NCBI GenBank assembly: GCA_000827325.1 | Contig: KN832871.1 | Span: forward strand, 2,480,001-2,544,000 | DNA: 64,000 nucleotides | Origin: Oidiodendron maius Zn | Taxonomy: Eukaryota; Ascomycota; Leotiomycetes; Myxotrichaceae | Direction of reading: 5' to 3' | Shown: piece by piece, positions 23,213-34,536 of the stretch | Layout: every line of letters begins with the position of its first letter | How positions within the stretch are numbered: the first letter of the stretch is position 1 | Made by a program: the position numbers and the translations under genes | The notes under the pieces: generated by a model | Told to the model about the DNA's origin: nothing | The model's database searches: none | What the model saw: the letters and a program-made list of their open reading frames with translations, nothing else

Positions 23213-24347
23213 TTAAACTTGGAACTGTAGAGTTTCGACCTTCCCATGTTCAGCCCCACTTATGAGCATCTTCTCGAGGATCTCTAGATCGGCGAGGGCG
23301 TGTTCAGGAGATTGCCTTGGATTCGGAACTCCATCTATGAGAGCCTGGGCCCAAGCTCCCACTTCTTGTCTCACACCGTTACCCTCATCAGGAAACTCTT
23401 TCTCAGAAGACTTTCCAAGTTTCTGCTCGCCCTCTGTGATTATCACCTTACTTCCCACGATGGTTACGGTCCCTTTCTCGCAGGCAATTGTATATTCGCT
23501 TCCTGAGAATGTGGTACCGAAGGAATTGGAATAGGTCCCTGAGATACCAGATTTGGTACTCCAGATGGCGTTGATAGTATCAACAGGCGGTAAATGTTCT
23601 TGCAGGAGAGTCGTGAATGCAGATACAGCAGTCGGTTTCGCTTCTTCACCCAGAAGTAATCTGGTGCCAGCAACAAAATGCACACCTCCGTCCAGCGTGA
23701 AACCTCCTTGGTAGTCAGGCTTCGTGCGCCATGCCGTATCTATATCATCAGAAGCCAAAATGGCGAGAAACGGAGGGCAAAATACTCACTATAATATTTA
23801 TCGCTAACTTTGATATTGCCGAACTGCTTCGTCCGGAACCCTAGGATTCTGCCCAATTTCTCAACCTCCTGTCTCGCGTATAGAAAACTGTCCAGGAATC
23901 GGAAGTTTTCTGCCACTCCCCATGTTGCATTGCCCTTTACCTTGTCGCTCTTGTAGAATTGAATCAGCTGCTCCGCACGTTTGATATCTCCTGCAATCGG
24001 CTTCTCAGAGAGCACGTGTTTACCGGCGGCAAGAGCGGCTTCAATATACTCGGGTTGTTTAGTGATGGGCAGGGCGAGTATCAGAGCATCGATGTCGTCG
24101 CGGAGGAGCAAGTCGTCGTACCTCTTTCCCACACCAGAATCGTCAGAATACAGGTCAACATCGACACCCAAAGACTTGGCAGAGGCCAGAGAGCGCGAGT
24201 ATACGGCCTTGAGAGTGAGAATAGATGTTTGTTGAATCGCTAGCTTGGGGCGGGGTTAGTGAGGGGCAGACAACTGGAGGAACAACTGACCAAGTGGGAG
24301 TCTTTTACGAAAATGCCACTGCCGATAATGGCGACTCGAATAGCCAT
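23213..24347 (-). CDS. Gfo/Idh/MocA-family NAD(P)-dependent oxidoreductase
   Basis: Exons 24347-24291, 24243-23790 and 23739-23213 encode 345 residues. The N-terminal Rossmann strand is AIRVAIIGSGIFVKDSH; next come KAVYSRS, DALILALPITKQPEYIEAAL, and the family signature GKHVLSEKPIAGD, where the Lys of EKP contacts cofactor and substrate. The C-terminal sheet domain includes GRILGFRTKQFGNI, YQGGFTLDGGVHF and a histidine in the GGVHF segment typical of the active site. These enzymes oxidise or reduce sugars, sugar acids or related polyols. The substrate is unknown. The gene is convergent with the DOMON-b561 gene, with about 160 bp between their stops. Confidence 0.92.
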
Positions 24348-25184
24348 TTTGAGGATTGCTTGAGAGTTGCTTCAGAAGTAGAGAGGGAGTTACGATGGAT
24401 ACTGCTATGGGGTTGACAGATTTGTTCTGGTAGTAAATACTTTTATCTGCCGAACGGCGGATAAATAGAGAAGTACAAAATGTGTCGGATCCCCCATTCA
24501 TGTGTGACAAATGGTGCATGTTCCTCACGACCTACCAACAATATCACCCTCCTCCGCGCTTAGGCGCTTCAACGGGCACCGTTGTATTCTGTTATCGCCT
24601 CTGCCATCAGAATATATCGAATACCACTTGAACCTGAATATGGAGAGGACGCGCGGAGATGCCTTTGCGTCCATCACATGCTGTTTGAATAACCCTTGCA
24701 TTAGGTGCCACCCTCTGCAAGGGCAGGAGCGCCCAGAGCAATTGACCTATTACAGCACGGCAATGCCATGGTGATTTATGCTGGTCAGCACTCAAAGTAT
24801 CCGGGGGCATCTAGCTCCCAGATCCAACCCCTCAACCCAAGGGGGAAGGCCAAATCACAACCCCAGTCATAACGCCAACTCTTCCCACGACCTCCTGCTT
24901 GTCCTAGAAGTTAATGTTCTGGTCCCGTTATAGAACCGGCGAACCATACGTCCTGGGAAGGGTGCATTGATGATCCTTCAATGCGCCTCGACGCCTCTCC
25001 GTGAAACCTCCGGACGCATGAACCAATCCCAAAGCGTTGACAGGGCATGGGCTGTCGTAAAAGATGGCTCATAGAAAACGCTTGGGGCAGAAGCTGGGCC
25101 TCAGGGGAAAGTGTATAAAGATGGGTTAGTATCCAGCTTCCGTACGGCCGTTCACCCAGGTTCCCAGTGTCAAGAGACTCGAAT
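24348..25184. other. Divergent intergenic region
   Basis: About 840 bp between the oxidoreductase start and the PLC-like gene start. No gene or repeat is recognisable. A TATA-like tgtataaag near 25110 is suitably placed for the PLC-like gene. Confidence 0.45.
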
Positions 25185-26170
25185 ATGCGCTTCTTGAGCT
25201 GGATTTGCGCCTCGTCATTCGTCATCATGGGCCAGACCGTATCTGCAGGTGGCTGCAATGGCAACGCTGCCTTGTGCTCGCGATCCTACTCCAACGTGAC
25301 ACAAGTAGGAGCGCACGACTCTGCCTTCGTCGGCATCCTCCCTACGGACAATCAGCTGGAGTCCGTTTCCGACCAACTCGACGCAGGTATCCGTTTCCTC
25401 CAGGGCCAGACACATCAGATGAATGGAGATTTGTACATGTGCCACACTAGCTGCACTGAGCTGAATGCCGGGTTGCTAACTGACTATCTGACGACCATCA
25501 AGACGTGGATGGACTCTAATCCAAATGAGGTTGTTACTCTCCTCCTCACCAATGGCGACCGAGTCGATGTGTCGTTGTTTGGCACCGCAATGACCACCAC
25601 TGGTCTAGACCAATACGCCTATACACTCCCAAGTCAACTCGCCATTGACGAGTGGCCGACACTTCAAGAGCTGATCGACCAGGGATCTCGGCTAGTCATG
25701 TTCCTTGGTTGGTTGCCCCTTTCCACTATAACTTCGAGCACAGACCTAACCCCGTCGTGTGCAGATTATCTTGCGGATACTTCTCAGGTCCCGTACATTA
25801 ATGATGAGTTTACTTACTTCTTCGAGACGGCCTACGATGTGACCAGCTTCTCATCCTGCGCCCTCGATCGCCCACCAGGATCGAACGGAGACGGGCTCAT
25901 GATGATTGTCAATCACTTCAAAGATATTGACTTGTTTGGCATTTATATCCCCGATGTGGCGGATGATGCATCCACCAATGCCGCAACAGGAAGCGGGAGT
26001 ATTGGCGAGCAGTCAGATCTGTGCATTTCGACCTGGGGAAGGTCGCCTAATCTGATTCTGTTAGATAATTTTAATATTGGTACGTGCGGTCCAAATTACC
26101 ACAGAATTCCTGCTTACTTCAAATAGGGGAGCCATTTACTGCGCAGGATAACTTGAATCACTTAAGTTAG
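25185..26170 (+). CDS. Secreted PLC-like (X-domain) phosphodiesterase
   Basis: Exons 25185-26079 and 26127-26170 give 312 residues; splicing the 47-bp intron yields a C-terminus ending GEPFTAQDNLNHLS, more typical of the family than the unspliced end. ATG 25185 opens a signal peptide (MRFLSWICASSFVIMGQTVSA). The TIM-barrel family features are VTQVGAHDSAF (first catalytic-type His), LDAGIRFLQGQTHQ, DLYMCHTSC (second His), WMDSNPNEVVTLLLTN, and MIVNHFKD. Eight or more cysteines suggest disulfides. Relatives are Ca2+-independent bacterial PI-PLC-like enzymes and many secreted fungal proteins of unknown substrate; cleavage of a phosphodiester in a lipid or GPI-like molecule is inferred. Confidence 0.88.
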
Positions 26171-26358
26171 TTTGTGGATACCTATAGTTATTATTGTAAA
26201 TATAATGTAAATATCATCCCCGGATATCATTAACGATGCACGTAAGGCCACGGTCGAGAGCAGAGTTGAAACACTGGGGCTAAGCATATCCTTTCCCGAT
26301 CTCTAGACTTTAATGCCCTTTATACTCTGAATTATAAATTTCCATGTTCTATGGGCCA

Positions 26359-27205
26359 CTACGCGTCCGTCAATGAAACGCTGAGATGTATCCACCCATC
26401 CGCATACGCTGCTTCCCTCATGATCTCCTCCAACGGAGCTCCGAAGGGTATCGGAGCTCCATGTAACATAGGTTCTGCGAGTATAGGGTCCCTCCTGCTC
26501 GGGAACAGGGAAGGAATTATACTATTTAGCGCCGATCCCAGCGTCTGCACTTCCCGCTTCGGGGTCATTGGTGGTATCAAGGACTGGATGATCTTAAACG
26601 AGCCAAGTTCTGCGGAGGCTGTGGGCGAGGAGGGTATGTATACTCGTAGTGGGATGTGTTTCAATGGGGTTGCTGGGTTGAGGAGGATCTTGTTGATTCT
26701 GTTATAGGCATTGAAATCATCTGTGATATCCCGTAAGCTTGATACTAGGCTCCAAAGGGGAGGAGAGAGCGAACTATCTTGAACCGAATTCCACAGCTGC
26801 GTGGAGTTCTCTTTCGACATCGACATGATTCCCTTTGCACTTCCATTCCGGACAAAATCAGCCTAGCGCACCTGTTAGTTCACCCCACGTCAGTGAGGCT
26901 GAATGCAAGCCCACCTCTTTCACACTATTGATATAAGTGTCATGAATATCGAAGAGAGGTCCGTCTCCGAGGGTCAGACGCCATGGTAGCTCTGGTTGGT
27001 AGAGATCACAAAGTAGCCCAACCGGCAGGTTCTTGAGTGGTATGTCCTGGTATGAGAAGCTGGAGCAAGGCCCGAAGAATGAGGTCAGGCGGGGAAGGAG
27101 GAGGGGCAGATATGAGAGTCGGGGCACTTGGATGAGATATGGCGTGGGCGAGGACGGATGTGTGATATGTAGAGGAATAGAAGACGCCCAGATTCGGGCC
27201 TGCAT
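26359..27205 (-). CDS. atg5: Autophagy protein Atg5
   Basis: Exons 27205-26915 and 26862-26359 encode 264 residues. Landmarks are MQARIWASSIPLHITHP at the start, the UblA strands (RLSYLPLLLPRL), LPVGLLCDLYQPELPWRLTL, INSVKEADFVRNGSAKGIM across the exon junction, DSSLSPPLWSLV in the helical part, and a UblB domain with HIPLRVYIPSS, FGAPLEEIMREAAYADGWIHL. Lys96 in SVKEAD is the residue expected to be conjugated to Atg12 (K149 in yeast, K130 in human). The Atg12-Atg5-Atg16 complex acts as the E3 for Atg8 lipidation on the phagophore. Length agrees with filamentous-fungal Atg5. The gene is convergent with the PLC-like gene, stops about 190 bp apart. Confidence 0.93.
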
Positions 27206-28199
27206 TGCGCGTTCTGCCCTCTGGAATACGGGGAGAAAGTTGAGTCGTGGATGTGAAGGCTGGGTGTTGCAGGCTTAATATAGTTAGGCCGGGTTTCGCA
27301 AGGCTGAGAAACTCCACATTGCAAACGTTTGTTATGTCTCCAGGTAACAACAACACCTATAGCCTCTTCTTATCCAAGATGCCATGTCTCCTAATCTGTG
27401 TCACTCCATCAATTGTTACTGTACATTAGTGCAGGTTGCAGCATTATGCCATTCTTGACACACATTTTGCTCTCTGAGAGTCTCTTCTCTAGCGTTGAAA
27501 GAGATGATGTTCTGGTACCTAGATCATGGGGTTTTTTCCCTATGGTCTCAGAGGCCGATAACGCACAGGTTTGTCCATTTTCTTGTCTAGACCCAGTATA
27601 CTTCGAAAGGTACTGCTCTATACGTATATCTTATCCACGATCCCACTCTTGGGCCAACATATACCCGCACGGTAAGTGGGCCATGTCCTGAATCTACCTA
27701 TTAGCGGCAGTAACTCGGCAAAAGACACTCATGGCTGCAATGATTTTTCTCATAGGGGCAAAACCTTATGGGCAAATCAACAGGAGAATCTGTCAAATTT
27801 TGGACCAAAATTCAAAAAATTCTACACTAAGCAGTAATTAATGCATAATGGAGGGTGGTTCTGCTTTAATTGCGCCCAAGTAGGGCTAGACTGCTGGTTT
27901 TTTGCCTACGAGGGCTTCATTTTCAAGTGTGGATCTATGTCGCATATCAATTGCCGCGGCCGACGTTCGGCACCATGAGCGTTTGAGGGCTTTTATCTTG
28001 TGCCATTCCACTCTTGCTACTCACCGTCACTCGTATATATCCTCTTCCATTTCCTTCACGCATCTGTAGTTCAATTGCACGGCTAAAGTACCTCAGCTGT
28101 TGCCTTTTATGACCTCGGAAAGGGACGTTTCTCACTACTTGTCTCTAATCTATAATGTTACTGAATTGCCAAGAGGTGAATTAAGTCTTCAATTTCATC
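27206..28199. other. Divergent intergenic region
   Basis: About 1 kb between the Atg5 and DHA1 transporter starts, AT-rich around 27,700-27,850. No recognisable gene or repeat. Confidence 0.45.
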
Positions 28200-30068
28200 A
28201 TGTTCCGGAGCCACCCTAAGAGCGCAGAAGATGTGTTGGGAGAAATTCCTCTAGAGAACCGACAAAATGGTACACTGTCCATCCACATCATGGGCTCACA
28301 CAACGACCCTTCTCATCAAGGGCCGTCCCATGCTCTCGCAGCTATTCCTTCCCATGTCTCGCACTCGCATGATGCACCTATAGAGCATACTTCCTCCTAT
28401 GTGGAGGTACCGGACGAGGTATATGATCGACTATCGCACTCACGAAAGCTGATTATTGTTGCTCTGTTGTCTTATTGCGGCCTCTTAGCCCCAGTTTCGA
28501 GCACTACAGTTCTCTCTGCTGTCCCTGAGGTAGCAGCTACCTATGATACCACGGGTTCTATCATAAATTTGAGCAATGCGCTCTATATGTTATTCATGGG
28601 CTTCTCCCCTTGCTTTTGGGGGCCACTGAGCCAGGTCTACGGAAGAAGAATTGTGAGTGTCCTCCCTACTCTTTAAAACTCTTAAATCGTGGCAAATACA
28701 GGCAGAAGGCGGCGTCACCATCGGCGACTCTCCAAGATATCTACTGTTTCTGGGATCCATTGATTTAATATCCCTCGCCCTGCCGCTGCAGACTAGTCAA
28801 AACTGACTTACGGAGACAAAGAGTCGGATGTGGGGCTCAACTGATGCCGCCAAGTCTCATACACCCGCAATTTCATTCTCTAGTTATGCTAACTAGTCTT
28901 TCAGGTCTGCATTATAACTGCCTTCCTATTCTTAGGCTGCTCTCTTGGAACTGCCTTATCTCCCAACCTCGCTACCTTTTATGTATTCCGCATACTCACT
29001 GCCTTTGAAGGAACATCATTCCTAACTATCGGAGCCTCTTGCATAGGCGACATATACAGACCCACTGAGCGTGCTACGGCTATGGGCTGGTTCTTGTCCG
29101 GAACGTTAATTGGTCCGGCGGTTGGTCCCTTTATTGGAGGTATAATAGTCACATACCAGTCGTGGCGCGTCATATTCTACCTCCAAACCGCTCTTGCAGG
29201 AGGTGCGTTCGTTGGGGCCTACTTCCTGCTGCCCGAGACTGCTCACCGTATGAAATCCGATGACCTAGTTGGCCTTCCGCTCAGGAAGAAAGCTTCAGTC
29301 CTCTGGGAGATGACAAACCCTTGGCGTGTGGTGAAGTTGTACAGATACCCCAACCTTATCGTGATTGCCTTGGCATCGTCGTCTCTTGTCTGGAACATGT
29401 ACTCGTTACTTACCCCTATCCGATATACTCTGAACCCACGCTTCAATCTTGTGTCTCCAATCCAGTCAGGTCTATTCTATCTAGCCCCAGGATGCGGTTA
29501 CCTCGCTGGTACGTTCGTGGGTGGACGTTACGCTGATTACACGACTATTCTCTGGCAAAAGAAACGTAACGGGACCCGCATACCAGAAGACCGCCTCCGA
29601 TCTTCGCTCCCTTTTATCGGAATTGTCATACCGGCTTGTATGCTGATCTATGGATGGTCAGTTGAGAAGAAGGTCGGTGGTATACCCTTACCTGTTATTA
29701 TGATGTTTCTCCAAGGAGTAGCACAGCTTTTCTGCTTCCCGAGCTTGAATACCTACTGTCTTGATGTTATGCAAGGTCGCAGTGCCGAGGTCATTGCAGG
29801 CAACTACATGATCAGATATATCTTCGCGGCGTTGGCGAGTGCGACAGTTCTCCCAGCCGTGGAGGCAATCGGCGTGGGTTGGTTCTCCACGATCAGTGCT
29901 GTGTTCCTGATTGGGGGTAGCCTTGGGACAGGCGCTGCGGTCTTTTGGGGCAAAAGCTGGAGGGAGGCCGTTGATAAGAGGAGAAAGAGAAAAGATCTGA
30001 AGGAACGGAGTGAAGAAGCTGTAACAAAAGTCGTGGCTGGCGATGAAAAAGACAAGGAGACAGTTTGA
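28200..30068 (+). CDS. MFS transporter, DHA1 drug:H+ antiporter type
   Basis: Exons 28200-28652 and 28905-30068 encode 538 residues. A ~85-residue polar N-terminus precedes twelve helices. Diagnostic segments are SSTTVLSAVPEVA, PCFWGPLSQVYGRRI (motif A type), FEGTSFLTIGASCIGD, and antiporter motif C as SGTLIGPAVGPFIGG followed by YQSWRVIFYLQ. A conserved TNPWRVVKLYRYPNL loop and a C-terminal half with GQ-poor, FCFPSLNTYCLDVMQGRSAE follow. DHA1 proteins of the Aqr1/Flu1 type export drugs, weak acids or metabolites at the plasma membrane. The intron is 252 bp, five times the local norm, though it has a consensus gtgagt donor and ctttcag acceptor. Confidence 0.9.
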
Positions 30069-30186
30069 GGCGTTATGATAGTAGTGGAGAAGACGGTAAG
30101 ACAAGAAAATTGGACGTACGGAGGTTTTTGGGTTCAGGGATAACCAATGCAGACACAGTTAAAACTAATACCATAATAAAAAGAGC

Positions 30187-31679
30187 TCAACCAAAGCTTA
30201 TTTTCTGTCTTGTTAAGCTATTGAACACATCATCAAGAACTTGACGTTTCCTCTTGCCCGTCGCGTCTTCATCGGCAAGCTGGCCTCTTGAGTTTTCCTC
30301 TTCTTCTTGATCAGCTATAACATCATCCTTCGTTCTCGGAACCCACGCTCTTATCTGGCCATCGGAATGGGCTGAGTAGATTCCATCTACAGCACTTCTC
30401 CATACAAGAGCTGTAATCCGATTCTTGATACTTCTCTGTCCAGTTCTTGATCTCACTGCTGCTAGTGCAGGGCCAGGAACCCTCAGTCGCTTCAAAAGTT
30501 TCCCTTCATGCAACTCAAACATGAGAAGTTCTCTCTCATTTGGATAAAACAGTACTTCCTTGCGGGGTGCAGTCAGAGAAGTCGGCGATGCAATCAAAGG
30601 TAGGCTCGAGAGGTGACCATTTTTGAGCGTGGGGCCAAAACTTGCAAGAGTGTTTGCGCCTAGAGCAGCATCCCATACGCGCACACGTTCATCGTGTCCA
30701 GCAGAAACAATGTACGATCCGTTATCTGTCCACGTAATGCCATTGACTGTCCCCTGATGTGCTTTGCCCCTATCTCGACCCCGGGCTCCTCTTCCCATGC
30801 CATCAAAACCGGCAATTCCGACGGAATCCTCCATGTCTAGCACGCCCAGCGAACCGGAGCTTTTTCTAATATCCCAGATACGTATTGAGCCATCCACGCC
30901 GCCGCTGGCAAGAATATGCTCAACCGTGGGACTCCAAGCTACAGAGAGCAGAGCTCCATGATGACCAGCCAGCGAATGGGTGCTAGAACCGGAGCGCAGG
31001 TCTATTAAGCGGACTGTTGGAAGCTGGGTAGCGCAGGCGACCAAGAGGTGACTAGCAATTGGGGAAATTGAATGGGTGTATATAATGGATCGCAGGTCGA
31101 AGTCAGCGGATGGCACAAGTGACTCAGTAGCATACAGTTTTAGGTGATGGTCGTAGGATGACGAAAGGAAGGCTGCGGAATCGAAGGGATAGAAGCTGAG
31201 ATGAGTGATGCCGAATTTATGTGTTGATGCGGATCTGACATCGTTATTAATGGGCAGGCAGGCGCACTGTGAAGGACTTACCTGGAGACAGCCCCTGAAG
31301 GCCGAGAAGTGTTTACTATCCCTTGCGGTATACCCTCAAGATTCCACAGTTTGATTGAGGAGTCAGCCCCGCCTGACGCGAGACTGTTTGGGTGAGCATA
31401 TAGGCGATGAAATGGAGGGGGTTCGTACAGTTTGCCATCAATATCTATGGCCAACGCATTTACTCCTGCCTGATGTGTCCAAGATTTCTCCTCCACCTCT
31501 CCATCCTGAGAGTTAGGTTCCTCTGTTGCGCCTGCCCTTGGTACAACCTCCTTCTCCCCGCCATCAAAGAGCAGCCTTGGAGCTGGCACAATGGCGTGAA
31601 GACGCTGCGAGCTCTGGATCCTTGCGAAGGCATGAGGGCCAAGACTACCCGTTGATCGGTCAAAGAGCAACCGATTCAT
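30187..31679 (-). CDS. ERCC8: WD40 DNA-repair protein CSA/ERCC8 (fission yeast Ckn1 type)
   Basis: Exons 31679-31282 and 31234-30187 encode 481 residues. It starts MNRLLFDRSTGSLGP, and WD repeats follow: SLASGGADSSIKLWNLEG, SSSYDHHLKLYA, LRSGSSTHSLAGHHGALLSV, LASGGVDGSIRIWDIR, HQGTVNGITWTDNGSYIVS, AGHDERVRVWDAALG, FYPNEREL and GIYSAHSDGQIRAWVP. The TQLPTVRLIDLRSGSSTHSL segment with HSISPIASHLLVACAT is characteristic of CSA. CSA is the substrate receptor of a DDB1-CUL4 ubiquitin ligase in transcription-coupled repair. The C-terminus is extended by an acidic then basic tail with TGKRKRQVLDD. It shares a 168-bp divergent promoter with the Rrn10-like gene. Confidence 0.88.
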
Positions 31680-31847
31680 GCATCTGTATTGGTATAAGTG
31701 CTGAGCCGGTGGATGCTGAAGTCCAGTGTGGTGTTGAGTGTCGTATATAGTTTACGAAGCCTATCGAGGCTGAGACAAGCGGCTGACGTCCACCTTACCA
31801 AAAAGTAGATGCGAGGCTCGTGAAATCGGCACTTCCTGACAACCACC

Positions 31848-32512
31848 ATGACATCCAAATCACGATCACAGAATGCATTCCTCAACCCAGACAATAAGCA
31901 AGAGGAGTCGATTCCCGCAAAGAAAGGACATAGAAGAGCTACAGTGTACGATGCAGTAGCAGGTAGATGCTCCATATCGGAATTTTTATATAGCTGTTCC
32001 TTTCGCTGACATTACCCCTCCAAGGTCGCATCTCTTCTGCAGGCTTTATACCTAAGAAATTGGTCTATGCACCTAATCGAGACACAACCTCTACATCTAC
32101 GATGGCAGTCTCCCCAGAAGCTGTATTGTTCCGGCAAAAGAATGCGCCAACGAGATATGTCGAGTCTGACATCTACTTTGCGAACGAACGAGACTTGACA
32201 ACCGAGCTCCCTGACTCGGACCTTCTCAAGGCCCTTCACTGCTACACGTCTGACTTTTACTCACGGGCTACCAGACGTAAAGGTGCTGGAGACTGGCGAA
32301 GCATGGATGAGACAGCGCTGCTGGCCCTAGGTATATTGATGGAAGAAGCGACACGTGATGTTCTAGGACAGACAGGAGATCTTGTCTTCACCGAAGGACA
32401 AGGAGTTAAGGGGTCTAGCTTGACATCAGCTGCAGGTGGCTCGCATGAGAGGCGTCGTAATGGGCGATCCTCTAAAAGGAGGAGGATAGACGAAAGGGAA
32501 GATATTGCTTGA
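31848..32512 (+). CDS. Small nuclear protein resembling RNA polymerase I factor Rrn10
   Basis: Exons 31848-31962 and 32025-32512 encode 200 residues. The N-terminus is basic (MTSKSRSQNAFLNP). A conserved-looking core runs from KKLVYAPNRD through EAVLFRQKNAPTRYVESDIY, SDLLKALHCYTSDFY and DWRSMDETALLALGILMEEA. The C-terminus carries a bipartite basic stretch (RRRNGRSSKRRRIDER). The pair 'DLLKALHCYTSDFY ... MDETALLALGILMEE' resembles, from memory, budding yeast Rrn10 (an LRVVHYYATQL segment followed by DETSLITLGLLIE), a subunit of the upstream activation factor at rDNA promoters. This is a short-motif inference; otherwise it is a conserved fungal protein of unknown function. Confidence 0.65.
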
Positions 32513-33931
32513 TCTCAACTTGGGTCATCACGCTATCCAAATCTAGCCCTGTACTTGCAGTCTTGGACAATACAAAGTGTGCTTGCTGCATGAGCTTCTT
32601 AATCAGTTTGACGGTCCGGCTATCCATCAGCCTCGCGGCGAGAAGATATCGCCGATTGGCATGTCCCCTCAATTCTCAACGACGGCCCCGGAGGAGAAAT
32701 CCGAAGAGTTGAATATCTTGTCACATACGACTTATCTTGGGGATCAGCTCAAAGATGGCTTAATGCTGAGCATGGGTGACGTTCCGCATTTGCTTGACCT
32801 GGACTAGGTACCAGGTTATAGGGTCACCAATGAAATACCTGTATGCCGCCTCTTGTTATCCCTTCTCTGCCGAGCTGACAAGGCCGCAAGGACTTCGCTC
32901 CGTAGTGTTGCACGTTGGATTTCTGCCACTAGCTTTACGCGTGATCACTACATGTTTCACCGACATTTTCGTCCAATAGTACTACGGAGTTGCATCGCCT
33001 TGAAGACGCCACAAGTCAAAGTCCATGAATATCATCACCACAATGGCATACTCAAGGGGGTCGAAGCTCGTCCGTCATCTTAGAGCCTTCACACGTTCTC
33101 GCCCCCAAGACCGAGCGTGCCTGAGGGTGTTGCCGCCAGCATCGAGCAACCGTGCCGCGGCCGACAAGTGTCAGTGACTCGTCATGTCGGGTGGACGGCC
33201 ATTTCGCAGAATGCAAGCACAGAGCGCAGCGAGGAGGTTACTGAAGAATATGGCAGATTTGCGGTGCAATACGAAGTAGTCGTAGTCGCCTTCCTCTCTC
33301 GGCGACCCAAGTAGATGAATGAGACGCTGTGCGCCTGCTGTAATGACCACTGCTGGCCACGCAAAGGTAGATAATCCAATATAGAGGGAGTCCCCGCCAT
33401 CCTGCCATCCAAGACATGCTCAAGCCTTGCACCCGCTTCCCACCTCGCGTCTCCCGCACCAGTCTCGCGAAAGGCTTCCCTCGGATGACTGACAAAGAGA
33501 CGGCTTCTTTAGCGCAGACCCAAACGAGAAAGGATTACTGGGCAAGCAAAGTTGCTCGAGGCCTGCGCGAGCGCGAGAGGGCCAGGGTCACGGCCGTGCG
33601 GGTCCCACGGCGCGCTGGGCGGGTTGGGCGTGTGGCTAACCGCGATCTCATTTCCGCTTCACGCCACGCTGCCAGTGTCGAGGAATGGCCCGAGCCTAGG
33701 CGAGACCACACAAACTGCGCTGACGGCGAGGGGGAGGTTCCCATCTCCTTGGTCCTGGTAGATTGGGGCTTCCTCTGGGACCAGGAGGCCTGCCAATCTG
33801 GAGCACGAGACGGACCAGGAGCCCGCGTCCGCAAATTTGGATCTCCCCGGCAAAACCGGTTCAGGGCGAAGGTACATGACTCGGGAAAGCTTTTTCAGCG
33901 CCCTAGCAGACCAGGCCTACCCAGCAGACAG

Positions 33932-33957
33932 CAATAATAATACCGTAATTATTATTG
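33932..33957. repeat. Perfect 10-bp inverted repeat (AT-rich hairpin)
   Basis: caataataat, then a 6-base spacer accgta, then attattattg: the arms are exact reverse complements. It stands out as an AT-only element in a GC-rich leader. It could form a hairpin in DNA or RNA, or be a site for a dimeric protein. Confidence 0.6.
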
Positions 33958-34514
33958 TCGACCTGCGCGGACCACCCTACAGTTGAGACGCCCCCGCCTC
34001 GCCTGCTGCTATTGTCCGGACCACGGTGATCACGGTACCATCGCCGTGCGACGGGCGAGGAACGACAGGACGAGCCTGCCGCAACCCCAGCAGGGGGCGT
34101 CCTCGTCCGTGTCTGCTGGAGCGACAACAACTTCCGCACCAAGCACGCAGTTAGCCTCGTCGAGGTCTGGTTACAGTGCAGGCTGCGGAGGAACGCATAT
34201 CGTGGCAGTTCCGTGGGCGACGGTCGCCAGCAGCCATTTGCTGCCGTCGTGCACCCAGCAGTCGGTGGCCACCCACCCCTTGCCCCTTGGAGCCCAAAGC
34301 TGTTGCTGGGAGGAGGGAGCTTGGGCGAGGGTAGCTCCCTCCTGTACCCACGCGGTCACGACCTGTGCGGCCAGCGTGCAGCAAGTGCTGCACATAGCTG
34401 ACTTCCAGCGCGCAGGGAGTCAGCCTGTTCTCCAGGCCTCACTGACCGAGAATCCCACCTGGAAACATACCGGCGGTACCGTATCTACAGTACAAGCAGC
34501 ACGGTGCTCCGGAT

Positions 34515-34536
34515 GGTGTGTGTGTGTGTGTGTGTG
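34515..34536. repeat. GT microsatellite
   Basis: About eleven uninterrupted GT units in the leader of the Zn2Cys6 gene. A simple sequence repeat, expected to vary in length among strains. Confidence 0.9.

Noticed and set aside
27006-27356. 116-codon minus-strand open frame
   Set aside because: Alternative frame over Atg5 exon 1; the Atg5 frame has the conserved sequence.
19057-30068. Secondary-metabolite cluster, suggested by two MFS genes and an oxidoreductase
   Set aside because: No polyketide synthase, peptide synthetase, terpene synthase or tailoring set is present; neighbours include housekeeping genes such as atg5.
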